Assembly (NCBI GenBank): GCA_022835595.1
Contig: BQUP01000002.1
Coordinates: forward strand, 62,001 to 126,000
Source of the DNA: Cystobasidium ongulense
Lineage: Eukaryota; Basidiomycota; Cystobasidiomycetes; Cystobasidiales; Cystobasidiaceae
Direction of reading: 5' to 3'
Length of the DNA: 64,000 bases
Shown: one piece after another, positions 35,342-47,698 of the stretch
Numbering within the stretch: the first letter of the stretch is position 1
How the letters are laid out: each line of letters opens with the position of its first letter
Notes under the pieces: model-generated
Database searches by the model: none
What the model saw: only the letters and a program-made list of their open reading frames with translations
What the model was told of the DNA's origin: nothing
Made by a program: the position numbers and the translations under genes

Positions 35342-37778
35342 ATGTCAACCCAACCCGAGCCAATGGCTCAAGCAACTGCCACTGTCGAGCCCTCTGGCGA
35401 AGTCGACAAGAAGCTACAGGAGAAATCCTCTGCAAGAGTGCAGGATATCGAGGCAGACGAAGATATGCGAGGTTTAGATATAGTTGAACAAAAGATGATT
35501 CTCATAAACAGGGTAATCAACAGTCAGGGAATGGGACGGTACCAGGTATGTTATACCCAAGCTCTTACTTTCGCCACCAAAATGCCGATCTTCCCGTTTA
35601 TCTCCTTCAATATATACAGTGGTGCCTGTTTGCACTCTGCGGCTTTGGCTATCTCCTAGATTTGGCCTTTGCCCAACTATTCGGCTTGATCATCACACCA
35701 TTGCAAGCAGAACTTGGCGTACCTAACGGCAGTCTCGGTGAGCAAGCAGCTATCGCTTCATTGAGCTAGTAAATGTACAAATACTAATTTGTATACGTTG
35801 CGATGAACAGGAGATCTATCTTCCTCATTTAGCGCAGGTTTGTGTGCCGGTGCCTTCCTCTGGGGCATCCTCATAGATGTTATCGGCCGCAAGTGGGCAT
35901 TCAATATTTCACTGTTTGTGACAAGCTTCTTCGGATTACTTGTAAGTGTTCGTCAGTCGTCCAGGCACAATGCGTATAGTACTGAATACTTCCATTTTAC
36001 CCACAGCTCGGTTAGTGTAACGACTAGTCGAATCAGCATACCAGCCAGTGAATTAGGTCTTAACGTATCAATCGCAGGTGTACCCAGCAACTTCGGAGCT
36101 ATCTGCGCTTTGGCCGCGTTATGTGGACTTGGCCTAGGTGGAAATATCCCTATTGACGCGACGATTCTCTTGGAGTTCTTACCCGCCGTAAGTACAGATT
36201 CTACAGCTTCGCATTTGGTTGGCGTACTGACTACTCTCGACTGCAGAGGAACCGATGGCTTCTAGTCGTCCTGTCCGTCTTTCAGCCGCTGGGAGTTCTT
36301 CTTTGCTCCCTTATTGCCTGGGGTCTTATTGTGAGCAAACCTCAGTAATTAATTGCATGCGTACAACTGACTTCAAATATTCCACAGCCAAACAATGCTT
36401 GTGATTGGAACGCGTGCATAGCTGCAGACTTTCCGGAAGGATGCTGCCCTAAGTCCTCCAATATGGTATGCAGTTTGACTGTACGCCGCAGGGTTACACC
36501 GCTGAAAATGCTCACTGTCTTGTTAGGGATGGAGATACAGCTGCTATACTATTGGTGCTCTCACCCTCGGCCTCTTCTTTATTCGTTTCTTCGCCTTCAA
36601 TTTCCGCGAGTCGCCCAAGTTCTTACTGGTCAAAGGCAAGGACCAACAGGCGGTCGACGTTCTGAATCACATTGCTAGATTCAATAAGGTCGAGGGCAAA
36701 TGCTTGAGCATCACGGTCGAGGATCTCCAGCATATCGACAACGTTCACAGCCAAACTAGCTCCCTCCAGTCGGAAAAGCCTTTGATAGTCGCCCAGCCTA
36801 AGAAGTGGTACAACCTTTCTCACATGAAGCGATTGTTCTCGACAAAGAAGGCTATCTATCTCACCCTCCTTATTTGGGGTAAGTCATAAAAGCCGCCAGA
36901 AATTGGGTAGGAAGCATTACTGATTCTTTCCCCTGTACTTTCCGATTTTCCCTCGCCCGCCGCTCAATTTCCGACTTGCCTTTATAGTCATCTATATCTG
37001 TGATTACTGGAGTTTCTCGCTAGCCGGGTCATTCTTGCCGATTATCTTGCAAAGAAAAGGAGCGGCGAGAGACATCAGTACCAACGAAACCTACAGAAAC
37101 TATATTATCCAAGCTGTCTGCGGTGTGCCAGGTGTGGCGCTCGGAGCGGCACTTGTAGAAGTGAGATGGTTCGGTCAGAAATGGGCTTTAGCTATGTGAG
37201 TCTCGACAACTTCCGGCACGAACGGGGAAGAAGTGACTGAACTATCGCGTTTCAGCACTGGCGCTCTGCAAGGAGTCACTCTCTTCTTGTTCGCTGTTAT
37301 TGATTCTCAGGCCGGTAATGTTGCGTTCAACACCCTCGAATACTTCTTCCAGAGTGCCTTCAACGCTATCCTGTAGGGCCGCTCTACCTGACCTATGTTA
37401 CAATGTCGCTGACAGTGGTACCTCTCCAGTTATGGATCTGCACCCTTGTATTTTGCGGCAGCTGTGCGTGGAACCGGTGTCGGAACTGCGTCCACCTTGG
37501 GACGTCTTTTCTGTAAGTCGCGTGCATGCCTCCGAACTACTTGGCGAATGTCGTTGACTTCAATATTTTCAACTAGCCATCGTGTCACCACTTATCGGTG
37601 CGCACATTCTTGCCAACACGGGTTTGAACGACGTGCTTTATGTAGCAGGAGCGCCTATGGTACGCATTCCCCGTCATCTGCATGTGTTTGCCTTCTCAGC
37701 TCACCAGTCTTCTTTCAGTTCGGAGTGGCACTGCTCTGCTTGCTACTGCCTAACATTCGCAAGGGTCATGTCTTCTAA
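35342..37778 (+). CDS. SV2/sugar-porter-like major facilitator superfamily transporter
   Basis: Probable plasma-membrane proton symporter; substrate unknown. Thirteen exons: 35342-35545, 35620-35737, 35811-35941, 36007-36010, 36078-36187, 36247-36330, 36388-36465, 36527-36878, 36988-37195, 37256-37372, 37430-37512, 37577-37659, 37719-37778. They give 543 residues with about 12 membrane segments. Family marks are GFGYLLDLAFAQLFGLI in TM1, the loop 2-3 signature GILIDVIGRKW, GLGLGGNIPIDATILLEF in TM4, FRESPKFLL and the second-half RGTGVGTASTLGRL. Exon 4 is only four bases (CTCG). It is flanked by 65- and 67-nt GT-AG introns, and is needed both for frame and for the conserved length of the FGLLLGVPSNF stretch. 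Confidence 0.9.
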
Positions 37779-38170
37779 GAGGTCACTCACTGTTCCCAAC
37801 TCATACACGAAAGAGTCAGGACCAGCACATCTGATTTGATAGCGTCTGATAGCTCGGTGGGTAGCTTCGAGGCAGCCTTTCGGCATGAAGCATAGTCAGT
37901 GTTAGTCAAGTACCATTTTTACCTTATATACACCTATCAAAACGATATCTGCATTGCAAGCTTTAATAATTCGTCTCTGTTGGCTTCACCATTGATTCTG
38001 TTATGAGCCATTGAATGCTTGCGCGCAAAAATGAGTCGGGTGCACGTCCGCCTGGTTACCAGTTTCTGAGTTGAATAGAGATGTCGTGCAATTTGGCCTG
38101 AGTATAAGATGAATCCGGTGAAATGCTCACGGCTTGCTGTCTTCCCAATTCGATCACCCTCCAAACGACC
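37779..38170. other. Intergenic: MFS gene / TAF6
   Basis: About 390 bases between plus-strand genes. A tRNA A-box-like string near 37849 has no partner B box. Nothing else was seen. Confidence 0.5.
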
Positions 38171-40169
38171 ATGGCCACGACAGCGTGGTCCAAAGGCTCT
38201 GTGAAGGTATGCTGCATGCTAAGTCGACACCATTAGGCCGTGGATACATGCTGATGCTGACCTGGTGTCCTCTGCTGTCGTAGGATGTCGCCGAGTCGAT
38301 TGGCATTGCAGGCCTGTCCGATGAAGTGTCGAGCGCGCTGGCCGCAGATGTCGAATACAGGCTTCGAGAAGTCATAGAGGTGTGTTGAGTGGTATACAGC
38401 TCGTACCAATCTATTCACACGCATCTGTCTCCTAGGAATCCCTCAAATTCGCTCGACATGCAAAGCGCACGAGGCTGAAGGTCGAGGATATTGACTACGC
38501 TCTGAAAGCAAGAAATATAGAAGTCAGGCTGTCAGCTACTGCCATTTCCACTTGTGCTGATTCTTACCTTACAGCCACTATGGGGATTCGCATCCCCTCA
38601 TACGCCTATCAGCTACCGCAAAGTGCCACATTCATCAGGCAACCTCTATGTGCCAGAAGACGAAGAGATAGACCTTTCCAAACTCATACAGTCCGAGCTG
38701 CCTCCAATACCGCGTGAAGTAACGTATACAGGTCGGTCCAGCTCACTCAGTCTGTCCCATCGTCTAGCTGATATGTAATATTGTTTTGCAGCGCACTGGC
38801 TAGCCGTCGAAGGGGTACAGCCTGCTATACCACAAAATCCATCACCTGCCGGTTAGTAGCGAGTGCCCTTACTGCTGCAGCAGTTGACTGACTTGATTGC
38901 TATCTATAGATTTGAGGACAGCAGCCGCCAATGCCCGGTCGGCCGGTAGAACACTGGCGCTCGGTCCCGAAGGTACCGAAGTCAAGCCTCTTGTCGCACA
39001 TGCACTGTCTCGCGAGTTACAGCTATACTTCGATAGGCTGACATCGGCAGCGGTGGTACGGCTGTCTGTTCAAACTGTCGCTCTACAAATGGCTGAATCC
39101 GTCCATCCTACAGGACGCCGACGAAACGACGCGGACAGCGGCGCTGGAGAGTTTCAGAGGAGACACAGGTCTGCAAGGCCTGGTAGCATATCTTGTACAG
39201 TGGGTGGCCGAAAGGGTGGGTCATCATTTCAGAAGTATCTCAGCTCCGTGCTTTATGCTGAAGCGAAAGCCTTTTGCTCTAAGGTGGTCGGCTCGCTGGC
39301 TTCTTCCCTGGTAACACTCGACCAATGTCTGGATATTCTCGAAGCCATGCTACAGAATCCATCCCTCTTTTCCGAACCATACGTGAGTCCGTATGTACCC
39401 AAGAGGTTTTCTGAAGTGCTAAACGCACTGTAATCTCTTTTAGCTACATCAAATCCTTCCTTGCGTTCTATCAATTCTTCTCACCTCCTCACTTGGCCCG
39501 CCGACACCTCAACCCCAGTCTACAAGCGGTTCCCACGCAGCCACGCGGCAGCACGCAGCATCTTTCCTTTCCCTTATCTTAACAAGATATTCACACGCCT
39601 ACTCCGCGCTCAAACCCCGGGCCATGCAAACTATCCTACGAGGCCTGGTAAACGGCTGTCTTCCAGACGGAAAACATTCCGGGACTCTCCTCGGGTCATT
39701 GATGGGGATACGAGCGCTTGGCAATGATAGCGTAAGGCGGATCTTTGGAGCCCAAAACACGAATCTATCAAAAGTTGGCGAAGCTTTACAGAGGAGCGGG
39801 TTCCCAGAAGCGGATCGAGAAGCATGTACGAACACGGTTTTAGAAGCACTACAAGATGCATACCCGCCGTCCGGTCAGCATTCCATGTTCGACTACTCGG
39901 AATTAGAGCGTTTTGCGGGAAGCTATTTCGCAGGTTACATCAACTCGCAATGTTCTGCTTCTGTAGGAGCTGGAATCGTCACAGAGCCGACATCGGAAGA
40001 GCAAGGGCATATCGATGCGATGCCAATAATCAATGGCATGTCCAATGGTGTGCGAAGGCCTTCGGTGCTGCGTGCTCCGTCCAATAGCACCGATCATGAC
40101 CAGTCCCAAGATGCAGAAGCGAGTGGTGATAGTGATGACGATGCTAGCGAGGACGTTGAAATGGAATAG
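38171..40169 (+). CDS. TAF6: TFIID subunit TAF6
   Basis: Histone-fold subunit of TFIID (and of SAGA in yeast), pairing with TAF9. Nine exons: 38171-38206, 38284-38379, 38436-38522, 38575-38731, 38792-38851, 38910-39055, 39114-39215, 39284-39382, 39444-40169. They give 502 residues. The N-terminal histone fold contains DVAESIGIAGLSDEVS, ARHAKRTRLKVEDIDYALK and NIEPLWGF. The VPEDEEIDL linker follows, and then the C-terminal HEAT-repeat domain with LSRELQLYFDRLTSA, LDILEAMLQNPSLFSEPYLHQ (assembled over an intron) and LGSLMGIRALG. The C-terminal 50 residues are acidic and low complexity. Introns are 52-77 nt. It stops about 120 bases from the convergent FAN1 stop. Confidence 0.95.
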
Positions 40170-40290
40170 ATTGCTGTGCTATAATAATTGTCTACTATAC
40201 AGGTGTTGTTGCGGTCGTGAAGTGTGCGAAGCTTGTAATACGAAATACAACGACGATGACTGGGTAAGAAGATAATACAGTAAAGATGTC

Positions 40291-43200
40291 TCAGTCCGAC
40301 AAGATGATGGTACTTCCACTAGTTTTCGAAATCGGTACGGGCCGCTTGCCTCTCTTCGCTGTGTTCTCGCTGCTCGACTTCTTTCGTTTCGGTTGCGAGA
40401 TGCGGGGGCTAGCGCGAGCTTTCTTCTTTGACTCTGCCTCGGCCGCCGTGATGCGCGCACTATCCCCTCGTTTCTTTCGCTCGGTCGTGCCCGGCCTTCT
40501 TTCGACAGGCGGGGAAGATGTTGGAGTGGACGCTTTGCAACTTTTACGCCGTTTTTTGTCAGGAGTTGGTTCTGCGTCACTGTCATCAGACTCCTGTTTC
40601 TTGGGCAACGGTTTCGTCCGTTTTCTGGGTGGTGACACTTTTGACTTTCGGGGACTCCCTATATCGCTAAGGGAAAGGTAATCCTCCTCGAATATTTGTC
40701 GGACCGAGCAGCGTTCAACACTGACGCCCGCCGAAAGTAGCACATCGATCCAGATCTGAAGTGGATACGAACAGGAAGTTAATCATTTGGTGTCCGCTCT
40801 GCCGGAGACGACGCAAATTCGCTTGAAAACTTTACCCACCTTCTGCGTCTCGCTCAGAAAATCGCCCGGACCCTTGACTTCGACGAAGCGACAGCATTTT
40901 TTATCAAAATTCCATAGACTAATGAGTGAAGGTGATGTCGAGTTAGTCCGAAGTTGCACCGACCTCCTTTCGACGATTGGTCACCTACAAGAGATCAGGG
41001 ACTCCGCCGATACGGTGGCTCCATTCTTCTGCATAGACTCTACATACTGTCTTCAGAGCTTGAGGCGTGAAACACTGACGTCGTACTTGAAAATTAGATT
41101 GGCGGACTTTGTAACTAAGAATGAAAGCCCGCATACCTGAATGATTTCAAACAGATCCTCACGCTCGTATCCCCATTTCAAGCCCACACAGTACGTATTT
41201 TTCTCCCTTTCTCGTTCATCTGTAGTTTTAAGCAATTCCAAAGCTTCACCTTGCCCAATCTGCCGCAGGCGTTCTTGTACTAGCTCAGCCCTGACGATCG
41301 CAAATGCGTCTGTTGACAGATCCAATGGACCTGCTTGGTAGGCTGTTTCAAAGACTCCATCGATAGGAGCGAATATAACATCCCAAAACAGCAGTGCGAA
41401 CTGCGAAATCATTGACGGATGTCCGATCATCAGCTTCTAAACGGAAAGGAAGATCCAAGATGCTTCAATTCTGAGTGTAACCAACTTACAATAGTAGTCA
41501 AGATACCATTCTCCGAATGAAACCCTTTCCAGCCTTCACGTTTGTATTGTTCTAAACACAGCTCTTCCACCGAGACTTCACTTCCATCTTGAGCTCTCCA
41601 AACACTTTTCCTTCCAGTCTCACCTTCTGATAGTTTCTCTCCTTTCATCTCGCGCTGTGTGGCTGCACGTAAACTGGGCACAGGGGGATGCCTATCTTCT
41701 TTCGGCACATCCAGAGCGGTCTCCAATCGTACTATCCTTCGAGCGAGAGTGTTGTGGTATATCAAATGTGACCAAGGATGATTCAAGCCTTCGTAGCATA
41801 ACTTGAGCGCTTTCTCCTGATATGCTACTTTATCCATACCATCGGATTGATCAAGTTTAGAGTGATGGTGCATATAAAGTAAAGCTAGTCGGTCATACCA
41901 TTCACCTCGTTTACCTCTTCTAAAGCAACTCTGTTCCAACAAAGAAGCCATCACTTGAGCTTCTCTATTATATTCATGTAATTTAGCTAATATGGTAGCT
42001 CCTTTATAGACTACTCTAGTCAAAGGCCAACCAGCTAGGAAGCGTTTACGATAATACGTGAGTTTGTCATCTTCAATTCCTTTCAATTCACGTTCTACTT
42101 TATCGTTTTCATCCTTCATCTTAGCTATCTGTACCATCTCTTGCCATTTCGGATAAACCTGCTCAAATATACCAAGTGCTTCTCTCATATCCGCTTCTCT
42201 TTGCTCTTTACTGGCTTTTCTAAATTTTCCAGAATTATCAACTGCTTCACCGGTCAATTCTTCTATTCGTCGCTCCAATATCAAAGCATCTTCATAGTCT
42301 ACTAAGGCCTGTCGATCCTCAAAGATACCAAAAGATCTCTTGACTTCGTATGATGGGTAATTTCGAATCTTGAATCGAGCGAGAACGGCTTGGGTAAGTG
42401 TTTTTTCCGAGTATGATACAGAACGATAGTACAGCAGGTGGAGGCGAGCGAAAAGACGTATCGGCCCAGATTCGAGTCTGATGCATGGACCGAGGTAATG
42501 AAGGACTTGAAACATACCCAAGATAGGGTTAGTTGACTTACTATGCCCTGGCAAAGCAGTATTAAAGTATCGCTTACTCTTCTGGACAAGGACCTCGGTT
42601 TGCCGAATAGGCGCTTGAGTTAAGGGTTTCTCTCGCTCATTCCCTTTCCCCTTACTCGCCTTGTTCGATCCAGTAGCGAGACCGAACAGGCTTTCAGCTT
42701 TCGCCTTTGTTCTTGCTGTTACTGCAGCGAACATGCTCGTAAGCGTCGACTGGTTCGAGGATGTACGCTTGATTGCGTCAATTAGCGTTTGACGTGTTGT
42801 AATGTTTGAAGGTATACGTAGCTCTTTGCCGAGAGCCTGTGAACAGTTGTATTTTCATATCAGCGCAACGGAACAGATGAAGGTACGTGAGCAAGGGAAT
42901 CGTCTGCTCACTTTGAGCTCATCGACAGAGAGTAAGCGAAGCAGTTCATCTATATCGTTCCGTTCCGCCAGTATGCGTTCATTAATAGCAAATCTTGTCA
43001 AACCGAAATCTTGAATCTCCTTCCTAACTTCTTTGAATGATCTATTGGACAGCGGATCGATAAGGTTCCGTCTTTTATCATTCTTTGATGTTTTCTTCCC
43101 TTTCCTGTCGGTCGTTTCTTCTTCTTCCATGTCTGAAACTATCAATATTATGCCGGAATCTTCGACTTCTGGCGGACTACTGTTCGTTACAGCGAGGACG

Positions 43201-43840
43201 CCCGTCGTGTTCGAAGTATCAGCTTCTGGCGCATGATCTGCATGATATCGCTCTGGCTTGCACGATGAAGAGCTATATGGACCGTCCGATATCGTTTCGC
43301 AAATCTCGTCAACAGCTGCTTGCACATCTACCAGTTCATCGTGGTAGCCAATACGCGAGACACGGAACCAGCCATTCTTCCGAGAGAAGAGGCGTACGAA
43401 CAGGTATCTTGCAGGATCTGTACAATTTTCGTCACATATATATAGAAATCAACAATCAGTTCGTAGTGAGTCATTGCTGTAGAGTACCTACAGCTCATAG
43501 TCTTGAATCTAGCCAACATCTCAAGCTCTTCTGCATTGAACAGAACACTTTCATACTCTAATACAGTATTCAGCATCTCTTCAAAGACCTGTACGTAGAT
43601 CGAGACGCGCTCTGTCGGGGTAATCGTCTTGTTCAGCAGCTTTTCGTCGTCCGACGAGAGACTTGAGGATGTCGACGTTGCAGAAGAGCTTCTTGTCATT
43701 TGTATACTTGAATCACCGAACGAGACAGCCTTCTGCGGGTCCTGCTCATCTTGTGCACTATCCAGCGCCATGTTGCCATTTTCGCGCTCCGAGCTTCGCG
43801 TCGTGGCTTCTATCTGCCGATCCTCTTGCTCGTCGCTCAT
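40291..43840 (-). CDS. FAN1: FAN1-like structure-specific DNA nuclease (VRR-NUC)
   Basis: Nuclease for interstrand-crosslink repair. Seven exons: 43840-43492, 43417-42912, 42836-41490, 41436-41137, 41074-40989, 40918-40840, 40755-40291; 1043 residues. The N-terminal part has VQVFEEMLNTVLEYESVLF and RYLFVRLFSRKNGWFR, then a SAP-like LLSVDELK block. The TPR-like middle contains GPCIRL and RRGKRGEWYDRLALL. Near the C-terminus lie LFWDVIFAPIDGVF and the VRR-NUC catalytic core: GGVPDL, then VEVKGPGDFLSETQKIWID, rebuilt over three introns. A basic Ser/Lys tail of about 120 residues with NLS-like KKRRK follows and is probably disordered. The start at 43840 (MSDEQEDRQ) is preferred; in-frame Mets to 43969 exist. 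An in-frame 36-nt segment (42506-42541) has intron-like ends. Confidence 0.93.
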
Positions 43841-44383
43841 GGCCGCCGCAGGGCGGTAAGCTTGCTCTGGCAGCTTGAACGGCGATGCTCCATGAGTATA
43901 GCAGCCAATGACCCACACGAGCTTGCGATGCAGTGTGTTGTGCGGCAAGAGAAGAATACCAGCCGCCATTGTCAAGAAAAGGCGATCGGCAGCTACAGTA
44001 TTTGCAAGCAGCTAGCTAACAGCTCCTCAAGCTTTCACATTCGCCAACACTGTAGGAATCTGTGCAGAATGATTCGTTCAGTGCGAGTTGCGATACGCAA
44101 TGCCTGGATGCGAATTTCGATGCCATGCTTCACTGACACGCCAATGCTGAGATAGCCGTCGGACAATGGGGCGTGTCGCGCACCAAATCCATGGGAGAAT
44201 TGGTGACACTGCTAGAAAAGTTGTGCAAGCGATCCGGCACTCACAATGACAGCGGCATACGGTACTGGAAAGAGTGCTGCTCGGCCTGATGCGTTGCTGC
44301 TTTTCTCTCTCCCTAACGCAATCAGCTACTACACCACGCAGGACTACACACAACCTTACATCTACCAGTCTACATCGAACAAT
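43841..44383. other. Divergent promoter region, FAN1 / first DM9 gene
   Basis: About 540 bases between divergent genes. A segment near 44205-44240 resembles one near 47515-47550, upstream of the third DM9 gene, which suggests that promoter sequence was duplicated together with the genes. Confidence 0.5.
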
Positions 44384-45308
44384 ATGGGCGTCGAATGGGT
44401 CAGTCTCGTGAATGACACTCGCCGTATCTCGACAGATGATGGACACTGACGTGGCCTTGCATCTCCAACTAAATCGTATACAGAGAAGCAAGGAAAAGGG
44501 ACAGGAGGTCCCTTCCGATGCCATTCTAGGCGGCAAGGAACCAGCGGGTGAACCGCTCTACATTGCTCGAGCTTATTCCGAGCACCATGGTGAATCCGTA
44601 AGGACGACTGGCTGACTCTGCGCCTGAGCTTTCGTCCGCGTTTCTCGTCTGACCTGTCTTTCTGCCCCAGGCTGGTCTCCATCCCGGCAAGTTTGGTACG
44701 TTTGCTGTGTTGTCTCCATGCTTGCACATTGCTTGCGTGCCACTTAGCAGCACTGTCTCGTACCTGCAGGTCCTCTCACTGGCGAATGCGCTCTCTTCGG
44801 CTTCGAAGGCGAAGAATGGTACAACCCCAAGTGCGGTGAGCAGCGATTTGACGAGTAGCATACACCCTAGAGAGGATATGTCTTTAATTCTGCTACTCAG
44901 AGATCCTGTGCGGCGATCAAAACTCCATCAAATGGTTAGACATGGAAGGTTCCTTTCCCGAAGATTACGCGCATCTCAAGTTAGTAGAAGGAGGCAAGGA
45001 TGCAGAAGGCAACCCTCTGTTCTGCGCTCAAGTTGAGACGCAAGGCTCTGTTATACCCGGCAAGTGAGTCTGAGTCTTATCCATGGCGGCAAATCTTACT
45101 TTCACAAAGATTATGACGGCCTGCTCACCTGTACTGCGTACTCTTACAGAGCTGGTCCGAAATTGGACGGTGCCACAGCTTCTTTCGACGGAAAGGAATT
45201 CCCGTAAGTGCCATTTGGACCTTGTTCTCACTTTCTATGTTTCCATTATTGACAGTTTGTGGCATGAATAGTGGCAATCAGGTCTACAAGGTCTTGGCTT
45301 ACGCTTAG
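44384..45308 (+). CDS. DM9-repeat (DUF3421) protein, copy 1 of 4
   Basis: Small soluble protein of the DM9/DUF3421 family, a lectin-like fold known from animals and some fungi; function here unknown. Seven exons: 44384-44398, 44484-44597, 44671-44695, 44770-44835, 44901-45063, 45150-45203, 45272-45308; 157 residues. The first exon encodes only MGVEW. Two DM9 repeats are visible: the first with VPSDAILGGKEPAGEPLYIAR and HPGKFG, the second with LFCAQVE, IPGK and ASFDGKE. The bridging motif EILCGDQNSIKWLDM lies between them. There is no signal peptide or membrane segment. Intron positions are identical in all four copies. Confidence 0.88.
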
Positions 45309-45993
45309 AGAAAAATCCGAAAGCCCCCAACACATAGAGACAGGCTACGAACAGGTACTTTAGCTTGATTAAGTGTTATACAGTAGCAATTCAGCCACAA
45401 ATGTGTTGCATTGCTGAAAACGAAAGTTTTGCAGTCTGAAAGGTTGCTACACGCTTTTCAGTTCAATCGTCGAATGCACCACACATATGATAACAATGGT
45501 AATTGCGATGACTGCAAACACCCTAAGGTATGAGGTGATATCTGTGTGTTGAAACAGCAGCTCTTATGCGGGGCATTTCTATACGAGGCAATCGAGCATC
45601 TTCAAATGCAACAAGCTTAGGAAACTTCGAACATCATCTCATCTCAACCAATCTCAACCAACGTTACAGTACTGCGTATCGGGTTCGCGTCTCTCGAAGT
45701 GCAAGATATGATGCAATACAAAAAATATTGCCTTCATGCTTGTACTAGTGAAAGACACTGATCTGCAAAAATTGCGTAGCATTACTGAAGCTTTCGGACA
45801 ATCAGCGGAGACCGCCTACAAAAATTGGTATACATTGGCTAGAAAGCATGTGCATGGTCACCGAAGCATCCACAAGCAAGTCAGTGCTCTGTTGGAAGTC
45901 CTCGTATCTGCCTCTTCTCTTTCTTGCGTATCATCCAAAACCACAGCCAGCAACTACACCGAAGACAGCATCTACCAGTTTACAGCAATCAAC
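45309..45993. other. Spacer between DM9 copies 1 and 2
   Basis: About 685 bases. The last 35 bases, before the ATG of copy 2, match the leaders of the other copies (CTACCAGT, TACA, CAACATGGGCG). Nothing else was recognised. Confidence 0.5.
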
Positions 45994-46959
45994 ATGGGCG
46001 TTGAATGGGTGAGTCTTCGGCGTTCTCCAAGGGCTTCTCAATCTATTCGACACACGTCAACGCACTCTTTGATCCCTCCGGCAACTCGCGGGTATACAGA
46101 AAAGCTTCAATCCAAAGCACGACGAGCTCCCGAAAGACGCCATTTGGGGAGGCGTAGAGCCAAACGGCCAACCTCTGTACATCGCTCGAAGTTATTTTCA
46201 TCATGAAGGAAAGGCCGTGAGTCCGGTGCCTTACCTGCCGACTCCACAACCTTGATTCGACTATGTTTCTTTCCCCCCCCCCCCCCCCCCCCCCNNNNNN
46301 NNNNAGTACGGTACGTCAGCTATCTTTCAGATGCGATACATTTCCCCTCATGATAGGCCACTTCCCGATTACGTACTTCCCAGGACCGGATTCCACCGAC
46401 AAACGCGTTGTCATCGGCCTTGATGGAAAAGAGGTCGCTAGCGCGGATCATTGCGGTAAGCACTCCAAAAGGGGATATTGATTGTTTCGTAGGAATGTAG
46501 TCTCACTCTACGCCGGCTCCCAATCTTCAGAGATATTGTGCGGCGAGCCGAACCTCGTCAAATGGCTCGACATGGTGGGAAGTTTACCTGAAAACTATGT
46601 TCAGCACAACCTTGTAGAAGCAGGCAAAGATGTACATGGCAATCCGCTCTTCTGTGCTCAGATTGAACACAAGGGTTCTACCATACCGGGCAGGTGAGTC
46701 GTATACCTCTTTATCGTCTCTATACTATGTTTTCCAAAAGGTCAATGGTTCTGACAAACCCCCCACTGTGCGATACTCGTAGAATCGGCCCTCACATGAA
46801 AGCTGCAAGCGCCGCATTTGACGGACGAGAAGTTTCGTAAGTCACTTAATATATTCTATCAGGTTCGCGTTCCTGCGTTGACATTCGCATCCAATTTGGG
46901 ACGCTTTTCGGTTATATAACCCCAGTGAAAATGTTTACACTGTCTTGGCGCACAATTGA
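45994..46959 (+). CDS. DM9-repeat (DUF3421) protein, copy 2 of 4 (contains a sequencing gap)
   Basis: Same family and exon plan as its neighbours. Exons seen are 45994-46008, 46100-46216, the last six bases of exon 3 (to 46310), 46384-46455, 46531-46693, 46783-46836 and 46926-46959. A run of 22 C and ten N (46273-46304) hides most of exon 3, which in the other copies encodes a nine-residue HPGKYG-type segment. On both sides of the gap the frame fits the siblings: LPKDAIWGGVEPNGQPLYIAR before it, and EILCGEPNLVKWLDM after it. The C-terminus is YTVLAHN. The gene is probably intact in the organism; the gap is technical. Confidence 0.83.
46273..46304. other. Poly-C run and assembly gap inside DM9 copy 2
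   Basis: Twenty-two C followed by ten N. It marks an unresolved read end, and its true length is unknown. Confidence 0.95.
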
Positions 46960-47698
46960 ACATACGACTAAGGGGTCGATTGTTGGTGCTGCCAAGGTAC
47001 ACTAAGTATCTCGATTTACTTTGTGCTCCACTGTAACAATGTGAAGGGCTTTGTAGCAAAGGTGGTTTGCATTTTAGTAGTGCAAGTGATCGAGCGCATC
47101 TGGCCCGTATGATGATGACAACCCGGAGCAGCTTTAAGGCTTTGAGATCTGACAACATGTCTGCACCAAGTAAATCACACTCACAAGCGTGTGGTCTACA
47201 GTATGCGATTCGATGCAGTGTCAGCGCGCACTGATGACCATGCCTGAGCTTTGAGCTAGACCGTCGTCGCACTCGTTTTGACGAGGCATCGAGCAGCTTC
47301 ACGCGCAAGCTGGGTGCTTTTGAGACCCTCAACACAGTTCCATTCCAACCAGTGTCATATAGCATCACATGTTACGTTCTTTGGAGTGCAGGATGCGAGG
47401 ATATGCGAGTGACTACCTCGATGCTCGTACTCGTGACTGACATAGCTCTGGCCGAATCACTAACCCTGGTGTGACTGTCGGACAAGCAGCGGAGAACGCC
47501 CAACAAAGCCATGACTGGGCAATGCTAGAAAGCATACGCAAGCGATCCGACCTCCGCGAGAAACAATGAACGTGTTCTGTGGACATGCTCGTGTCTGCTG
47601 CATCTCCTTCTTTCGTCGCATCCACCCAACTCGTAGTCAATCAGGATCATACGCAGCAAGTTTATCTAAACAGTATCTACCATTCTACAACAGTCAAC
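46960..47698. other. Spacer between DM9 copies 2 and 3
   Basis: About 740 bases. Parts around 47150-47290 resemble 48950-49090 downstream of copy 3, showing that the duplicated unit includes flanking DNA. No gene was recognised. Confidence 0.5.

Noticed and set aside
37845-37865. Possible tRNA start (TAGCTCGGTGGGTAG resembles an A box)
   Set aside because: No T arm or B box at any plausible distance, and no acceptor stem partner.
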